Source: Trachelipus rathkii
Taxonomy: Eukaryota; Arthropoda; Malacostraca; Isopoda; Trachelipodidae
Length of the DNA stretch: 38,671 nt
Direction of reading: 5' to 3'
NCBI GenBank assembly: GCA_015478945.1
Contig: JABUQX010014182.1
Coordinates: 30,001-68,671, forward strand
Within the stretch, counting starts at the first letter, position 1. Every line of letters starts with the position of its first letter. Position numbers and translations under genes: made by a program. This document shows, in pieces, positions 20,331 through 33,229 of the stretch. The notes under the pieces were generated by a model. It was not told the origin of the DNA and did not search any database. It saw nothing but the letters and a program-made list of their open reading frames with translations.

Positions 20331-23300
20331 ATATATTAGGTAGCAGATTCCTTCCACTCACTAATTAAAGTCCATTTTATTAGTCTTTTATATAAAATAT
20401 AATTTATAATCTTTTGGATATTATAAATAAGCCAAACAATTATTAATATTATATAAGATTGTAGATTATTAAATGAAATGTGTACGCGCGCTCAAATGTA
20501 TATATTATTAATATATATATATATATATTATATAATTATATATTAATGGATGAAGCGATAATCATTTCAGTATTCTATAAACATTCTTAGGTATGCTAAT
20601 ATCTATAGTTATATAGATTAAATTATTATTATTATTATTCACTTTACATAATTACTAATTTACCGGTATTATTTATTATACTCTTATACCAATTTTTGAT
20701 ATGCACTACTTTATAATCTCATTTATTATTGTTTATTTTTATCTCATTTCTATCCAATTTTTCTCTGTCTTGCGTATGTAATAAAATTATACATTATTTT
20801 AATATATATTATGATCTAATCTCATTATTATGTCTTCTCTATTCTCTGAGTGATTATAATTAATTTAATCTTGACTCTCAATCTTATTGAATTCTCTTAT
20901 TATACTATTATTATTATTATTATTTATATTATTTATATATATTATCTATTATTAATTTATTAAATTTTAGAATTTTATTTACTCTATCCTCAAGAGAACT
21001 AGCTGTTTCATCATTTCACTGACACTATATTTGCTAGTATATTATCTTCATTGCATATCATATGGGCACTATACAGGGAGTCTGGGAGGTGAGCTGGGAT
21101 GTTGAGTGGTCGTGTCGGGAGGTGGAATTTTGCGTATACTAGTCTTTACAATTGGAGATCACCTCAGATTGTGGATACGGACTCTCGTGCGTGCTTATAT
21201 AGAGCTAGGTCTGATTGTATGCTCGCAATATGTTATTAAGATTGGGTTCTGTGCAAAGAAACAAAATAACTAATGTAAGGAGGTATATAGATAAGTATAT
21301 CGGTTCGTTCATGTAATGTGGACGTCTGCATTAATGATGTAGGCCAAAATTTACACAATAGGCAAATAGGCTCAAAAACTATTAAGACTATAGCCCATGA
21401 GACAGATATCATTGCATAATCTCTTATGATCTAAGAATTTTCTTTCTTCCGTCTCATCTACAAAAAATCGCTATGAGATGAGTGAGATTCATAACCTGTT
21501 ACTTAATCTCTATCTAATTGTCTTTCTGAGCTTAGATGAGAGACTCTAGAAAGTACTCGGCAGTGATTTCTTTAGCTGAAATTAGCTAGTAAAAGCTAGT
21601 CTCTAGCTCTACTCCTCTATCACTCGTCTGCTTCATAATTTTAAATACACAAACATATTATCAGTGCTCAGAGAAAGAAATATCTCAGTTGATATAAGGT
21701 GTGATAACTCGTAGATGTCCTTCACTACGTCATCGTCGACAGATGTCGAAGCAATACCGATATCGACACGAAAAAATACTCGCACGAATTACAAACTTTT
21801 GGCTATAAACTCAGTCATCAGTGCCTCGCTTGCTAGGAAACCTCCTATGACCCTTACATGCTGATAGAGTATCTCTGCTCACCTAGAAACAAAATACTAA
21901 TATATCATAGGCCTAACACTTAGACAAAAATCATATATTCTCGTTCTAAGAACAAATATAACTTACTGTAATATTACTGATATCAACCTTTACTGTACTT
22001 GGTCTGCTAATAGATTCGTTCTCTCTTAGTAGATTGAGAATTTCAGATATAGCTTATTTGAACTCCTAAACTCAGGAGAAGAGCTCGCCACATCATATCT
22101 ATATGTACTACCTATTTTCTATAACTCAACCATTAGGCGATTGTGGCCTGCAGTCATTACCTACTATATTCTCTGTGCCCTCCTTCTCCCTCTCCATAGG
22201 TAGTCCAGGTATGGATGCCCTCATATGCCTGTTAGTGAATCTTTACTCATTTTTGAGAACTAATGAATACGCGATCCTCAGATGGCATGGCGCTTCTCAT
22301 CTTGGAAATGGCGTGTTTGGTTTTAGATTGTTTAAGTCTTTGATATGGAGTGACGAGGGTCGGAGTGGGCTGGTACCGTTCATATTTTCTTACCTTCACA
22401 ACACTTGATGCTCGCTCTCAGTTATCGCAATTCCGCCCTTGAGTTAATTGAAATATGGGTTAGTCGTCGCTTTCCGATGTTCTGACTCCTCACGAATACA
22501 CTTAATTCAAAACTTATTATCTCCTCTCTATGCACGTGATCCTATAGAGGATAATCTAGCTTTTCCCTCAGTGTGGAGGCACGCTTATGTCCAGACCGCG
22601 CACATAAATATCCCTAAAAAAGTGATATAGGCATCATCTAGGAGTCATAGAGTTGACTAACCTACTATTCGCTCCACTCAAGTCTAAGCATACTAAAAAT
22701 GATTTGATATACTATTTAAAGATACATGGTAGAAACCCTTCTCATACTCTCACTTCTAAGACTCAAATATAAGAACACTTGATTGTTTATTAGATCTATT
22801 ACTTCTCTTCCGAATGCGCCTAATGACCGCTAGCGAGTCTTTCTTGAAACCTTCTCGACGGAATTACGCGACGCGCACCGAAATTAACCTTATCCTATGG
22901 AGACTATGAATATATTAGGATATATATAACCGCAATATATGTATAGATAATCGTGTACGCTTGTACGAGGTCATGCCATCAAAATAATGAGAAAAAGACA
23001 TCAAAAATGTCTGGTGCACAGAAATTCCAGTCGAAACTATGCTAAAAATCTAATTAAATCAATGTCAAATCGTCTGAAAGAAGTCATAAAGATTAATGGA
23101 CAAATGACAAAGTGCAGTTCTTTGTAAGACTAAAATATATAAATTGTTAATGTATATTGTAATGTATATATTAAACTTATTTGCCGAGCTATCATATAAT
23201 TAAATATATTTATATAATACTAGTTTTATATAATATATATATTGAGTATATTAAATATATATTATAATATACTATATATAATATATTATAATTTATTTAA

Positions 23301-24699
23301 ATAGTAAGTTAGCTGCTTGACTATAATCCAAAGTCTTAAAATTTTGATCTATTTACATTATATATAGTGATATTTGGCATTGCATATATATATTATATTT
23401 ATATTATAAATTATATTATATATAGAGTACTATAGTTTCTCTATAACTGCTTACTAGTCAAAATGCTCACTGCCTCTATACTTCGACGTAGTTTTCCATC
23501 TACTTCTTTTTGCTACTTATTGATGGTACTTATATAAGCTTTTATTTTATTTATCACATATTATCGTATCATCTATATAATATATCGGTATATTATACTT
23601 AGTGTTTATGTTTAGATGGGTATATATATATTATTATAATATATATAGCGATTATTTATATTTATCCTGTTCATCAACCACCGTCCAAAGGCAGAGCCTT
23701 AGATCAAAGTGAGAGGGTTGTTCTTAAAGCTCAAGATTAACGATCTCGTGTCGTTATCTGACTACCAACCCTTATAGATGTATCACATGAATAGCTTTAC
23801 CATTCTTCACACAATACCGAATCAGGTTTGCGAACCATGAGTGACACTCTCTTGGTTATCCGTCTGTTACCGTTGACTCTACACCACTGAAGTGAATAAC
23901 CTGGCGCCCTTATTCCTATATATACAATTATATAAAATAGAACTCAGTATAGAACTACAGATCCCTATGCATTTCTTAAAACTCATATAATGTGTCTCAT
24001 TTTACTGACTACCACTCAATTTATACTTTATCTCAATAAATTACTCACATTCTCTACTATCGGTCTATTATAGACAATACTTTCGCACTCATTCACCATA
24101 TATTCTTAATTTAAATACTTTCGACAAGATTAAATTCTAATGTAATTTAGAAACAATAAATTACATTCCATCTAGGATTGTTATCAAGTGATAGATAATG
24201 AAATTCACAATAATTACGCCTCAAAACACATTTATTATAATACGAGTGAATACAATACTCTCACATATACTCTTTAGCAAACACATATATTAACAACTAC
24301 CAAATCTCCCTCTCAAAATATGTAAACATCTTACTATTTAAATCAATATTATCATCTAGTTCTCTCTCTTTGATTGGACATTTACTCTTTAGGACGAAAT
24401 ATTCCTTATACCGTTGCCAAACCGAGTCTCTCGTCTCTCATTGGTTAGAATACTAATTAATATACATCCTTGATACTATTAACAATTAAATAAACAATTA
24501 AAATATGTTACATTTAGGAATAATATCACTTCACATTTAAGCAACGGTATTTATTTAGCTATATAGTTAGTAGCTCGGACCTATCATATATAAAAGAAGT
24601 GCATGAGGAATAGTATCTGTATTTAGACTCGATTATCGGAAACGATTCGCCCTCTCATTTTACACTCATGTAGAACTCAGCCTTGTAATATCCGCTTGG
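20331..24699. other. unassigned sequence with a less AT-rich core
   Basis: 20331-21050 and 22900-24700 are AT-rich with TTA microsatellite pieces (20620-20635, 20905-20925). 21060-22900 is less AT-rich and carries the longest frames here, 22103-22408 (101 codons) and 22448-22630 (60 codons), both plus. Neither shows a motif, signal peptide or family resemblance that I recognise. A GC-richer patch at 23675-23910 also stays unassigned. No RNA gene was seen. Confidence 0.4.
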
Positions 24700-25237
24700 T
24701 GTTCTTTTATATTATTTACCCGAAAGTTTTCCGGTCTAATCGCTCTCTGTAGGAGTTCCTTGCTCTCATACTGGTACTCTGGTTTCGCCCGGCTTTTGGA
24801 TAGAGTCGAGTCAAAGGACAAAAGGCCTATATAAACTGTTCTTACTTTCCAGTTCACTTGATCCAATATCTTTCCGGCGCGATGTTGGTGCTTTAAACTC
24901 TTTATCAATAGGTACCATAGCGGCAAGTGCTGGAGGGAACTTACCACTTGCGCACCACCATCTTTACGACACGCTCGGTAGCACAAAGGGTTGTTGTGTC
25001 AACACATGCATGAAGTTACTCTGTGTTGATATTAGTTAGTAAACTCCAGACTAGTTCGCTGCGGTGCTTTTCTTTCCTAGCCACCTCTGTTCAGTGGAAT
25101 TCTTTTCCATCTTCTGTGTTTCCTGCGAATTTAAAGCCTGCGTCTGTGCCATCTGCGTAATTTGCGTTAGATAATTTTGAAAGGCGTACAACACCCTCTC
25201 TTTGAATAGGGGCTCTGCCTTGAGCGGTGGTGACAAC
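24700..25237 (+). mobile_element. LINE 3' remnant, same family as the neighbouring minus-strand LINE
   Basis: Plus-strand reading gives 'LLSSSLDPISFRRDVGALNSLS' (written in pieces: SSSLDPISFRRDVG at about 24846, then the ALNSLS region), a degenerate middle with several stops, and then 'ATSVQWNSFPSSVFPANLKP' (25079-25138). The order matches the extreme C-terminus of CR1/jockey-type LINE ORF2, where LWNSLP precedes the stop. The same blocks occur in the minus-strand LINE at 25470-25800 (SNSLDPLSL and LWNSLP-like). The 3' tail GAGCGGTGGTGA (25222-25233) is followed at once by the AT tract. The left limit is approximate, and the fragment is inactive. The long minus-strand frames here are shadows. 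Confidence 0.7.
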
Positions 25238-25283
25238 GGAATTATATATATATATACATAATATATAATATATATTATATATA

Positions 25284-25314
<31 letters not shown>

Positions 25315-25329
25315 ATTAATATATATATA

Positions 25330-25370
<41 letters not shown>
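25238..25370. repeat. (AT)n tract between two tail-to-tail LINEs
   Basis: Imperfect AT repeat of about 130 bases directly bordered on both sides by LINE 3' tails. Confidence 0.95.
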
Positions 25371-25372
<2 letters not shown>

Positions 25373-27046
25373 TCACCACCACTCACGGGCTAGGTAGGCC
25401 CTTTTCAATTAGGGGGTAGAAAATAAAATATAGAAAAACCTACCCAAACAAAATCTTAACGCAAATCTCTCAGATGGGCGCAGACGTGGGTTTTAAAGAG
25501 AGGAAGATTAAATATAGTTGGAAAAACAAAAGAGGCAAGGAGTTCCACAGAACAGATGTAGCTGGAAAGAAGGAGGCACCACAGCCAATAAGTCTGGGGT
25601 TTTCAATACTCATGTGGGCGAAGCATGGGTGGTGGAATGCGAGAGATCAACTCCCCCCGAGCATCTGCCGTTGTAGCACCTATAGAAAAGAGATAGTCGC
25701 CAACGTCACGTCACAGAGACAGAGGGTCAAGGGAGTTTGAAAGAAGAAGACAGTTTATCAGTCTCTTAGCTTTAGATTCAACCCTATCCAATAGAAGGGC
25801 GGAGCCAGAGTCCTTCCCTCCCAAATGGGAGAACAGTATTCCAAACAAGGGTGAATAAGGCCCTTATATAACTGGAGTAGCTGTTCAGAGGAAATAAATT
25901 CCCGCAACCTGAACAGAACTCCCAGCTTCTTTGAGGCCACCTTGGCAACCATTGTAATATGAGGTTTCCAAGACAATTTGTTGTTTATTTTCAGACCAAG
26001 AATGTTTATGTTGTTCACAGGTGAGGTGTTAGTGTCATCGAAAGAAATAGGAAAGTTGGAAGGTGTTTTTTAGAGGGAGATGTAAAGAAGTTGAGTTTTT
26101 AAAGAGTTGAATTTTACAAGGTTGCTGTGACCCCACCGGGAAATCCTATCTAGATCGGCAAGAATAGAATCGGAAGGCTAGAGACGAGAGGTAACTCTAG
26201 ATGCAAAAGAGGGAGCAGAATTATAAGTGAGTGGAGAATGGAAAGTTGATGTCATCGGCATAAGATTGAACAAAGCTAGAAGTACAGCTGAGGAGATCGT
26301 TGATGAAAAGTAGGAATAAAGTTAGAGAGTGTATATAACCCTGAATAACAACACTATTAACAGGAAAGAAGGAAGAGGACGCACCATCAACGGGTGCTGA
26401 TATGGAGCGATCAGAAAGAAAACTTGTCAAGAGTAAGCAAAGAGAAGGATTAAACCCAAAGGAAGTGAGCTTAGAGAGCAGTGACGCGTGCCATACCCGG
26501 TCAAAAGCTTTGGATAGGTCAAGCACCACAACTTTAGACTCCCTATAAACCTTAAGGGCAGAATACCATAATTCAGTTAGATAGGAAAGTATGTTACCAG
26601 TTGACCTTGAGCGTCGAAAGCCATACTGATGATCTGAAAGAAGGGAATGAGACTCCAGATGATCCAGGAAATAAGAGTTAGGAAAAGTTTCAAAGATTTT
26701 AGCCAGGCTACAAATGAGAGCTATAGGACGATAGTTTGCAGGATCAGAGCGGCTACCTTTTTTCAGAATCGGCTTGACATATGCACGCTTTCAGCAATGA
26801 GGAAAAGTATTAGTATTAAGACATAGAGAGAGTAGAGTTGAACGACGACAAGCGCCAACTCAGAAGCACACTCCCTCAAAACACGAGGAGGAATACCATC
26901 CGGGCCACTAGCCTTTCTGAAGTTCATAGATCTCAGGATCTCATGCACCCAATCATGTGTAATCACAAGTAAAGACATGAGGAACCTGATTGGAGGAGTA
27001 GGAGGAGAGATAGTAGAATTGTCCAAGGTTAGAATTAAATGAAAAA
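25371..27046 (-). mobile_element. CR1/jockey-like LINE, 5'-truncated, with most of the RT domain
   Basis: Minus-strand non-LTR reverse transcriptase pseudogene. In coding order the motifs are KASGPDGIPPRVLRECASEL (about 26922-26863), then a frameshift near 26820 and a TGA in place of an expected Trp. These are followed by KKGSRSDPANYRPIALIC (about 26755-26700), QYGFRRSRSTGN (about 26626-26590), DLSKAFDRVWH (domain A Asp, about 26523), VIQG in place of the usual VPQG (about 26340), SYADD (catalytic, YADD at 26251-26262), LGLKINNKLSWKPHI (about 26000), EYCSPIW (about 25840), SNSLDPLSL (about 25745) and an LWNSLP-like end (about 25580). It ends in a 3' UTR with the tail GTGAGTGGTGGTGA (reverse complement of 25373-25386). 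The 5' end stops at an AT-rich junction near 27046, so endonuclease and ORF1 are missing. Multiple stops; inactive. Confidence 0.9.
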
Positions 27047-29280
27047 AGGAGACCGCGAAATTATATATTATATATATAAGAGATTTTAGGTTACCTTTTC
27101 AGTATATAGTATGAAATTAATGAACTGATGGACTCGTATGAACAGTTAGGTTGAAATATATCAATTATAAAACGCCACTATTTATAATCACAAAATAAAT
27201 ATATTATAGAGATTATTTTATAGGCAATGGACTCTCACAGAGATCAAGGTTTTCTCCCAGAGATCAGTAGCTGGCATTACCAAGCAGGTTTGGCGCACTT
27301 TCTTTTATTGAATAGTTAAAGTGCGCTTCACCTATTCGAAGTATCCGCGCAATGATTCGAATAGTTATTGTAAGTTGAGAAATTATTGTTGTAGAGGAGT
27401 CAGCACTCGAATTAGTAGCAAAGGGCGAGAGGTGATGGAGGCGGGGCGACGACAACAGGAGGAGTTTTGCCATGCCCCGAAACGCAATGTCTCTCTCCTG
27501 AATATAGTTCGCTGATCACGCTGGCCCGGGCCACGACCCTCATCGAACCGGATGGGATTTTCGGGAAAGAAGAAAAGGATTGAGAGGATTTAGGAGCTTG
27601 AAGATGGAATGGAATCTGAGCTCAATTCCCATCGGGTGATTATGGCTAATACCTTTTCAGGCGGTGACCGAAACGTGCCTCACAAGGGCAAAAAGACAAT
27701 GGGATTATTGCGAGGATTTCCTAAGAATAATCGTTTATGCCATAGTTAAAAAAACGACATCAATGTTCCTACCCAAATTAACCACTCCCGATTAAATCGC
27801 CCCAGTCGCCCGAAGTACGTTTTTACCGCGTAATGCTCGTGAAGCGGTGACCTGACAAGATTAAAAAGGTATTATAAATTAGAGAACGAAACTTAACATC
27901 ATATTTCAGAATACATTGGAAAAATGTTGTGTGTGTACAAAACCAATATTGGAGTGGGTTAAAACCATAGGCAAGCGTGTTCAAGATTGGTTAGGTTTGA
28001 TATGGGATTATGTGTTAGATTCCATAAGTAACTGTGGTCCAGATCGTTTGGAGAAATATGAAATGTGTTGCCATCTTCGCAGCTCTGCAATCAATGTGAG
28101 TAGATGAGCCCAACCACTCATGTTTGGTGTACGTTGGAAGATCTCGCGTGAAATAGAGGACTCAGTACTTGATACTTATGGGTTGAAAACTCAAATGGAA
28201 ATATGATAAACAAGTTCTGGCGTCTCGAGTGGAGATCGTAGTTAGATAGTCAAATAGTTACGTGAAAATGATTTTTACCATTAGGGGAGCAGCAGCGAGA
28301 AAAACACAAATAATGATAGTCAGTACGGTGAGAAGATTTATAAGCCTAGAACATAGAATTTAGGAGATTCAAGGTTCTTGAGACGTGGTGTGCTACAGGA
28401 GTGTTAGTGTTTATTTGTCGCAGTACTCCACCATTCAGTCGGAAATTGCAAAACAAGTTTTTTTGTTCTTTTGTTTTTTGTTTTTTTTTCTCTTTTACAG
28501 ATTCGTCATAGTTCAAGATATTAAGTTTATTTGAGAAGGAATCCCTGGACTTTATTGGGTCTAGACCAATAAATAAAAAATCTGGTATAGGTTGAGACGG
28601 CTAGTGACGGTCTGAAGTATTCGCCACAAGATTCATGAGTTTTAGCACGCAATGCCGACAGGACGGTTCGGGAAAATTCAATAGAGAGTTTTTCCACGTG
28701 GGCTCCCAGTGGGCATTCAACTATGAGAACACACGGCGAGAGCAAACCCTTAAAAAACACCCGGGGAAAGCTACATATAACATTGAAACATTAAGTGTAA
28801 TTCAATTGTCTCTAAATCATAAATTACGCGATATAGTTTGAATTATTATTTAAAACTAACTATAATATCAAATAGGGCTGACATCTAAAGGCTATGAGTG
28901 CGACAGTGCTCAATGCCTACCCCATGCAAGGGAGAGCTTACGGTAAAAGACTTAGTTAGCCCTCTTATCGAGTGAATAAAGCCAGGTACATTTTTAATCA
29001 GAATTTGTAACTAAATATCTTAACAAGCTATTTAAGCATATCGCATATCATTCAATGAAACACTTCTGATAGTTTTGCTCTTCTAATAATCAAATAATGG
29101 TGCCTTTACCTATATTAAATATACGGTTGGCAGTTGAATTATTTTAAATTAAATTAAAGAGAGCTAATCTTGCCTATTCTTCTAATAATTATATGTATCT
29201 CTGTTAGGTTGTTGTGAGAAGTTAACATAATCTACTTTTAAATCCCAATAAAAATAGCAGTCTATGTTTGTTATACTTTA
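27047..29280. other. unassigned sequence, mixed composition
   Basis: Moderate GC in 27230-28800. It contains a 9-bp inverted repeat CTATTCGAA/TTCGAATAG (27332-27340 and 27356-27364), a T-rich TTTTTTGTTCTTTTG region near 28458-28498, and several 60-77 codon frames on both strands (27264-27515, 27916-28107, 28527-28841) that overlap each other and match nothing I know. 28860-29280 has no visible feature. Confidence 0.4.
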
Positions 29281-29445
29281 TATATATATATATGTAGTAT
29301 AGTGGATATAATATTATAGGTATAGTATAAGGTATATATGATTATCAAAGATTCTATATTTTCCAAAGTATTTGTTAATAAACATATACAAGCTATTTAA
29401 GCATATATATATATATATAATATATATATATATATTTATAATATA
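29281..29445. repeat. scattered short AT tracts
   Basis: Two small AT repeats (29280-29294 and 29402-29446). Each is preceded by related text, ACAAGCTATTTAAGCATAT at 29021 and again at about 29389, suggesting a short duplicated segment. Confidence 0.7.
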
Positions 29446-29601
29446 TGGTTCCAGGCCTCTAGATTAGTAATTGCCAACCAATCCCATTAATCTCCAATAA
29501 AACTACAACATGCTGAGTGTGTGATTATACTGGGTTTAATACCAGGGAAAAAGAATACATATTCTCAAATCTGCAGTCGTTATTCATAATTTAGGAAAAT
29601 G

Positions 29602-29607
<6 letters not shown>

Positions 29608-29634
<27 letters not shown>

Positions 29635-29672
29635 TAAAAATTTTTTTAAAAAAAAAAATATATTTTAAAAAA
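29608..29672. repeat. poly-A / poly-T block
   Basis: An A run of about 26 bases, then AAAAATTTTTTTAAAAAAAA and related A/T homopolymers. It could be the tail of a retroelement, but no element body is recognised on either side. Confidence 0.85.
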
Positions 29673-30844
29673 TTTAACCTCAACTTCTCACCAGAAATAG
29701 ATATACATTTTGGAATATCATATGGTTAAATAAATTTAATTGTGATAGGAAAATGTTGAAAGAGTAAAATTAAATAACATAAGTATACAGTAAATTAAAT
29801 TATTTAAGTAAAATTGATTTAAGAAATGACCTAATTAGAGACACTTTTATTGGTTACTCGTTTAAAATAAATAGACCTATCTATTAAATTTTGCTTTTTT
29901 TAACTAATGAATACCCCTTAAAGGGTCTATAGCTTTATAACCACAAAAATGTCAATCGCTTGTCTGGATTAGTTCTCTCATATTTAAGCGATTTGACAGG
30001 CAGACATTTTTTGATGTTAAGGCTAGGACTATTATTTCGCCTCCACCCTTATCGTGAGTGAGAGGGTACTCCGAGAACCCCTACTCGCTTTCTTATTAGG
30101 TTAAATATATGGATGATCATGCATGGGAAGGTTCACTCTCAGCCCTTAACAATCCTCTCACCTCTACGGGGTATAAGATAAGAAAACGTATCTCTCACCC
30201 CTCCATTGTTAGTTCCCTCTGTTCTCAGGCTACGATCCCTCTAATATATTTACCTAAATTTGACGTATGTAATTAATACCTATTTAACATTAAATAATAG
30301 ATATATATTGAACTAATTTAATGAATCAAATTAGTGACATATTCTGTCATATCTTCGCAACCTCTGGAAATAATCGATCTGAGTGTAAACACTCCTCATC
30401 CTTCCTCAACACTCTGCTCTATTAAAGAATAAGAGAGAATTTCCGATAAAATATTTATTTTTTTTTTAATTCAGTAGAAATATGGGTCTTGAACTTTAAA
30501 TTTGAATTATGAGCGTTATCGATTTGTTATTTATTTTAAATACTTAGCTTTCCTTACTTTTTTATATTACAAGTCTAGGACCAAAAATTTTTTTAACAAG
30601 GATTCTCACAATATAATATATTTCATTTCTATGTGGTAATGCATTAAGTATAAAAAAAAATATGATTATATTTGTATTTATATTTATTTATTTTGATATG
30701 TCACTCAATGAGTTCGGCTTCAAATTAGTCAAAGGTATAATTAAATTTGCCATGAGGATTCCATGCTAAATGTATTCCTTTCCCAGGCTTGGCTGTTAGT
30801 AAGTTTGATATATGGATTGTGCTACTTCTAGTAGGCTGGCCTAT

Positions 30845-30845
<1 letters not shown>
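29673..30845. other. unassigned AT-rich sequence
   Basis: Nothing recognised apart from a slightly GC-richer patch at 30020-30240. No ORF above background. Confidence 0.45.
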
Positions 30846-30846
<1 letters not shown>

Positions 30847-30881
<35 letters not shown>

Positions 30882-31165
30882 CATTATAATTAATATAATA
30901 ATATATATATATTTATATATTAATATATATTATATAATAATATTTATATATTATATATTATATATAATATTTATGAATATATTATTATTAATATATTAAA
31001 ATATTATATTTATATTAATAATAATTATAATATATATATATATAATATTATAATTTAATAAAATAGATATATATAATTATTAATATATATTTATTAATAT
31101 TAATATATAATATATTTATATTATTATTATATTTAATATATATATTATTATATTAATATATATTA
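30847..31165. repeat. long compound AT/TTA tract
   Basis: A pure AT run (about 30847-30880) followed by nearly 300 bases of only A and T with mixed ATT/TTA phases. Confidence 0.9.
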
Positions 31166-31600
31166 ATTTCAGAGTTAGTTACAAATTATACTAATAATTG
31201 ATGATAATAAGGTGAGACCAAAACTTATGGGATTATGGTATAAGTCTGAATAAAAATAGTTCTATAAATAATTATATATATTCTTATATAATTATATCCG
31301 AATATGAAGTTATATATATATGATTATTTATATTGAGATTATGATAATTAAAGCAGAGATTTTGGCTCAGATTCAGTGCAGAAATTCCTAATTACTGAGT
31401 TATGGATAAACTATAACTATATTAGCAAACTCACACATAAGGAAAGATTTAAAAATATATCGATATATATTAATTATAACTGCGAGGGATAGCTAGCAGT
31501 TTGATTAAATAATTATATATTATAATATATTATATATAAGTATATTTAATATATAATATAATTATATATTATATATATATAGTTGATGATATATATGAAT
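31166..31600. other. AT-rich sequence with short AT runs
   Basis: No gene or element recognised. AT runs at about 31510-31580. Confidence 0.4.
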
Positions 31601-31780
31601 ATAACATCATCTCTCTTATCATTACTTTCATATCTATCTTCGGTCTTCATCTATGCTCTCTACTCTCATTTCATCTTATTAGGCTTTCGTCTCTTCTTCT
31701 CTTCTCATACTCTCTTCTTACTATCTATTGCGATACTATCTCTATCTCATACAATCGCATCTTTCAATTTCTCATATGAG
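31601..31780 (+). repeat. pyrimidine-rich low-complexity block
   Basis: About 180 bases dominated by T and C on the plus strand (recurrent TCTC, CTCAT, TCTTCTC). The 67-codon ORF 31583-31786 is a Leu/Ser/Phe-rich translation of this block, so its apparent membrane-like hydrophobicity is a composition effect. I do not call it a gene. Confidence 0.6.
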
Positions 31781-32108
31781 CTCTGATGTTTGTGTAAGAA
31801 TAAGCAGAGTTCAAGATATTGCTCTCGTTGTACTGTGATTTTTCCAGTTTGTAGTTTAACTATTTGTTTCATGTAAGTGGGCACTTCAATCAAAGAGAGG
31901 ACGAGAGAAGAAGATGACCTGTACTATACCTTATTCGTTCTGAGAAGAGAGGGCGTATATATTTTTATTCATATAATAGTAGTATTGGAAGTAGCATTAC
32001 CTTTAGCGTTTAGATTATCTATTAAATATAGAAGAACTTATCGCGATATTGGTATTCTATGTAATGAGTAGTAAATTCCGACTAGCTATTATTCGGGCTT
32101 ATATATAT
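31781..32108. other. unassigned sequence
   Basis: An unrecognised 64-codon frame (31877-32071, plus) with no motif. Nothing else visible. Confidence 0.3.
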
Positions 32109-32109
32109 C

Positions 32110-32450
32110 CAGTGGATGCGCGGATCCTAGTGCGCACTCGAGATTCGTGAACTCTCCGAGATTCAGAGCGTGGCTCGAGAATCCGTGATTACGAGATTCG
32201 CGAATTCTGCACTCTCGAGGAGGTGCTGTGATTACGGATTCGTGATCGATTCAGCCTTTCATATGAGCACGCGGAGCTCCGGCTAATTCCGAGGTTATTC
32301 GAGATCCAAGGCTAGCGCGTGAATCGAAATTCAGGGATCGCACAGGATGTCACGATTAATAATTATCTATATATTATTATATACAACACGGATTCTGCGG
32401 ATCTCGGAGCTCGGATGCCGAATACGTGGTGAGAAGTTCCGTGATATATT
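32110..32450. repeat. degenerate GATTCG-rich repeat block
   Basis: Recurrent variants of a GAGATTCGTGA-like unit: CGAGATTCGTGAACTCTCC (32139 on), GAGATTCAGAG, GAGAATCCGTGATTAC, GAGATTCGCGAATTCTGC, GGATTCGTGATCGATTC, GAATCGAAATTCAGGG, and weaker copies to about 32430. It is much richer in G and C than the flanks. It looks like a decayed or badly read short tandem repeat, possibly related in kind to the GACTCC repeat at 1277-1456. Confidence 0.5.
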
Positions 32451-33229
32451 CTCGAAAATATTATGCTATCTTGTTTCTAACGAGGTGTTTATGAATGTAT
32501 CTCACTAAAAAAAAAAATGCATACCAACAAATTAATACATAATACCCAAGGAATATAAGCGAGGTGGAAAATACTCTGAGTATGTTTAATTGGACCACTC
32601 TCCGACCCCTATTGGTAGCTATATAGCCACGATCCGAAGCGAGTGATTGCTGGGTAAGGAGCAGTGACTCTCATATAGATCGCACAAAGTAGTGTTATAA
32701 TTATCGTCAGACGTCTTATATTCATCTATAGAAAACGCGAAGAGAGTGATAAGTGCATTTCATAGAGATGGAGATTTCTAGGCTACTCCTGAATAGCTGA
32801 GTCTCGAAAACTATATGAATTAAAATTCACGCACAGAAGAATAGAATGGTATTATAATAAGGTAACAGGGTCATAATATTGTAGCTTTCAGTATAAACTT
32901 TAATACTCGTCCCTAAGTATATTTATCAACCTCTACCCCTCATATAAAATAATGTGTAGATACTACTACAAATATTTACTCACTCACTAAATAAATAATA
33001 TATATATTACATGAGTCCTATTTTATTGAATACCTCATTTATAAACTCAATTCACAATATTACTGTTTAGGATTTTTTGTCACCCTCTATTACTATAAAA
33101 ATACGTTGTTTTATAGTCTCTCATTTTTCTGAACTGATCTCATGTTAAGTTAAAATTTCTTATTTCAGAATAATATTCATGATTTTTTCTCAAAAACCCT
33201 GATGCTTGTTTTTATGTATATACTTTTTT
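32451..33229. other. unassigned AT-rich sequence
   Basis: No coding or RNA signal recognised. Confidence 0.4.

Noticed and set aside
22103..22408. 101-codon plus-strand ORF as a possible gene
   Set aside because: Local GC is higher, so longer chance frames are expected. No domain, splice or conservation evidence.
24666..25236. Minus-strand ORFs of 106 and 61 codons
   Set aside because: They are the complement of a plus-strand LINE C-terminus whose motifs (SSSLDPISF, WNSFPSSVFP) are recognisable.
25474..25740. 88-codon plus-strand ORF
   Set aside because: Antisense of the C-terminal region of the minus-strand LINE.
31583..31786. 67-codon ORF as a membrane protein
   Set aside because: Its hydrophobicity follows directly from translating a pyrimidine-rich low-complexity block.
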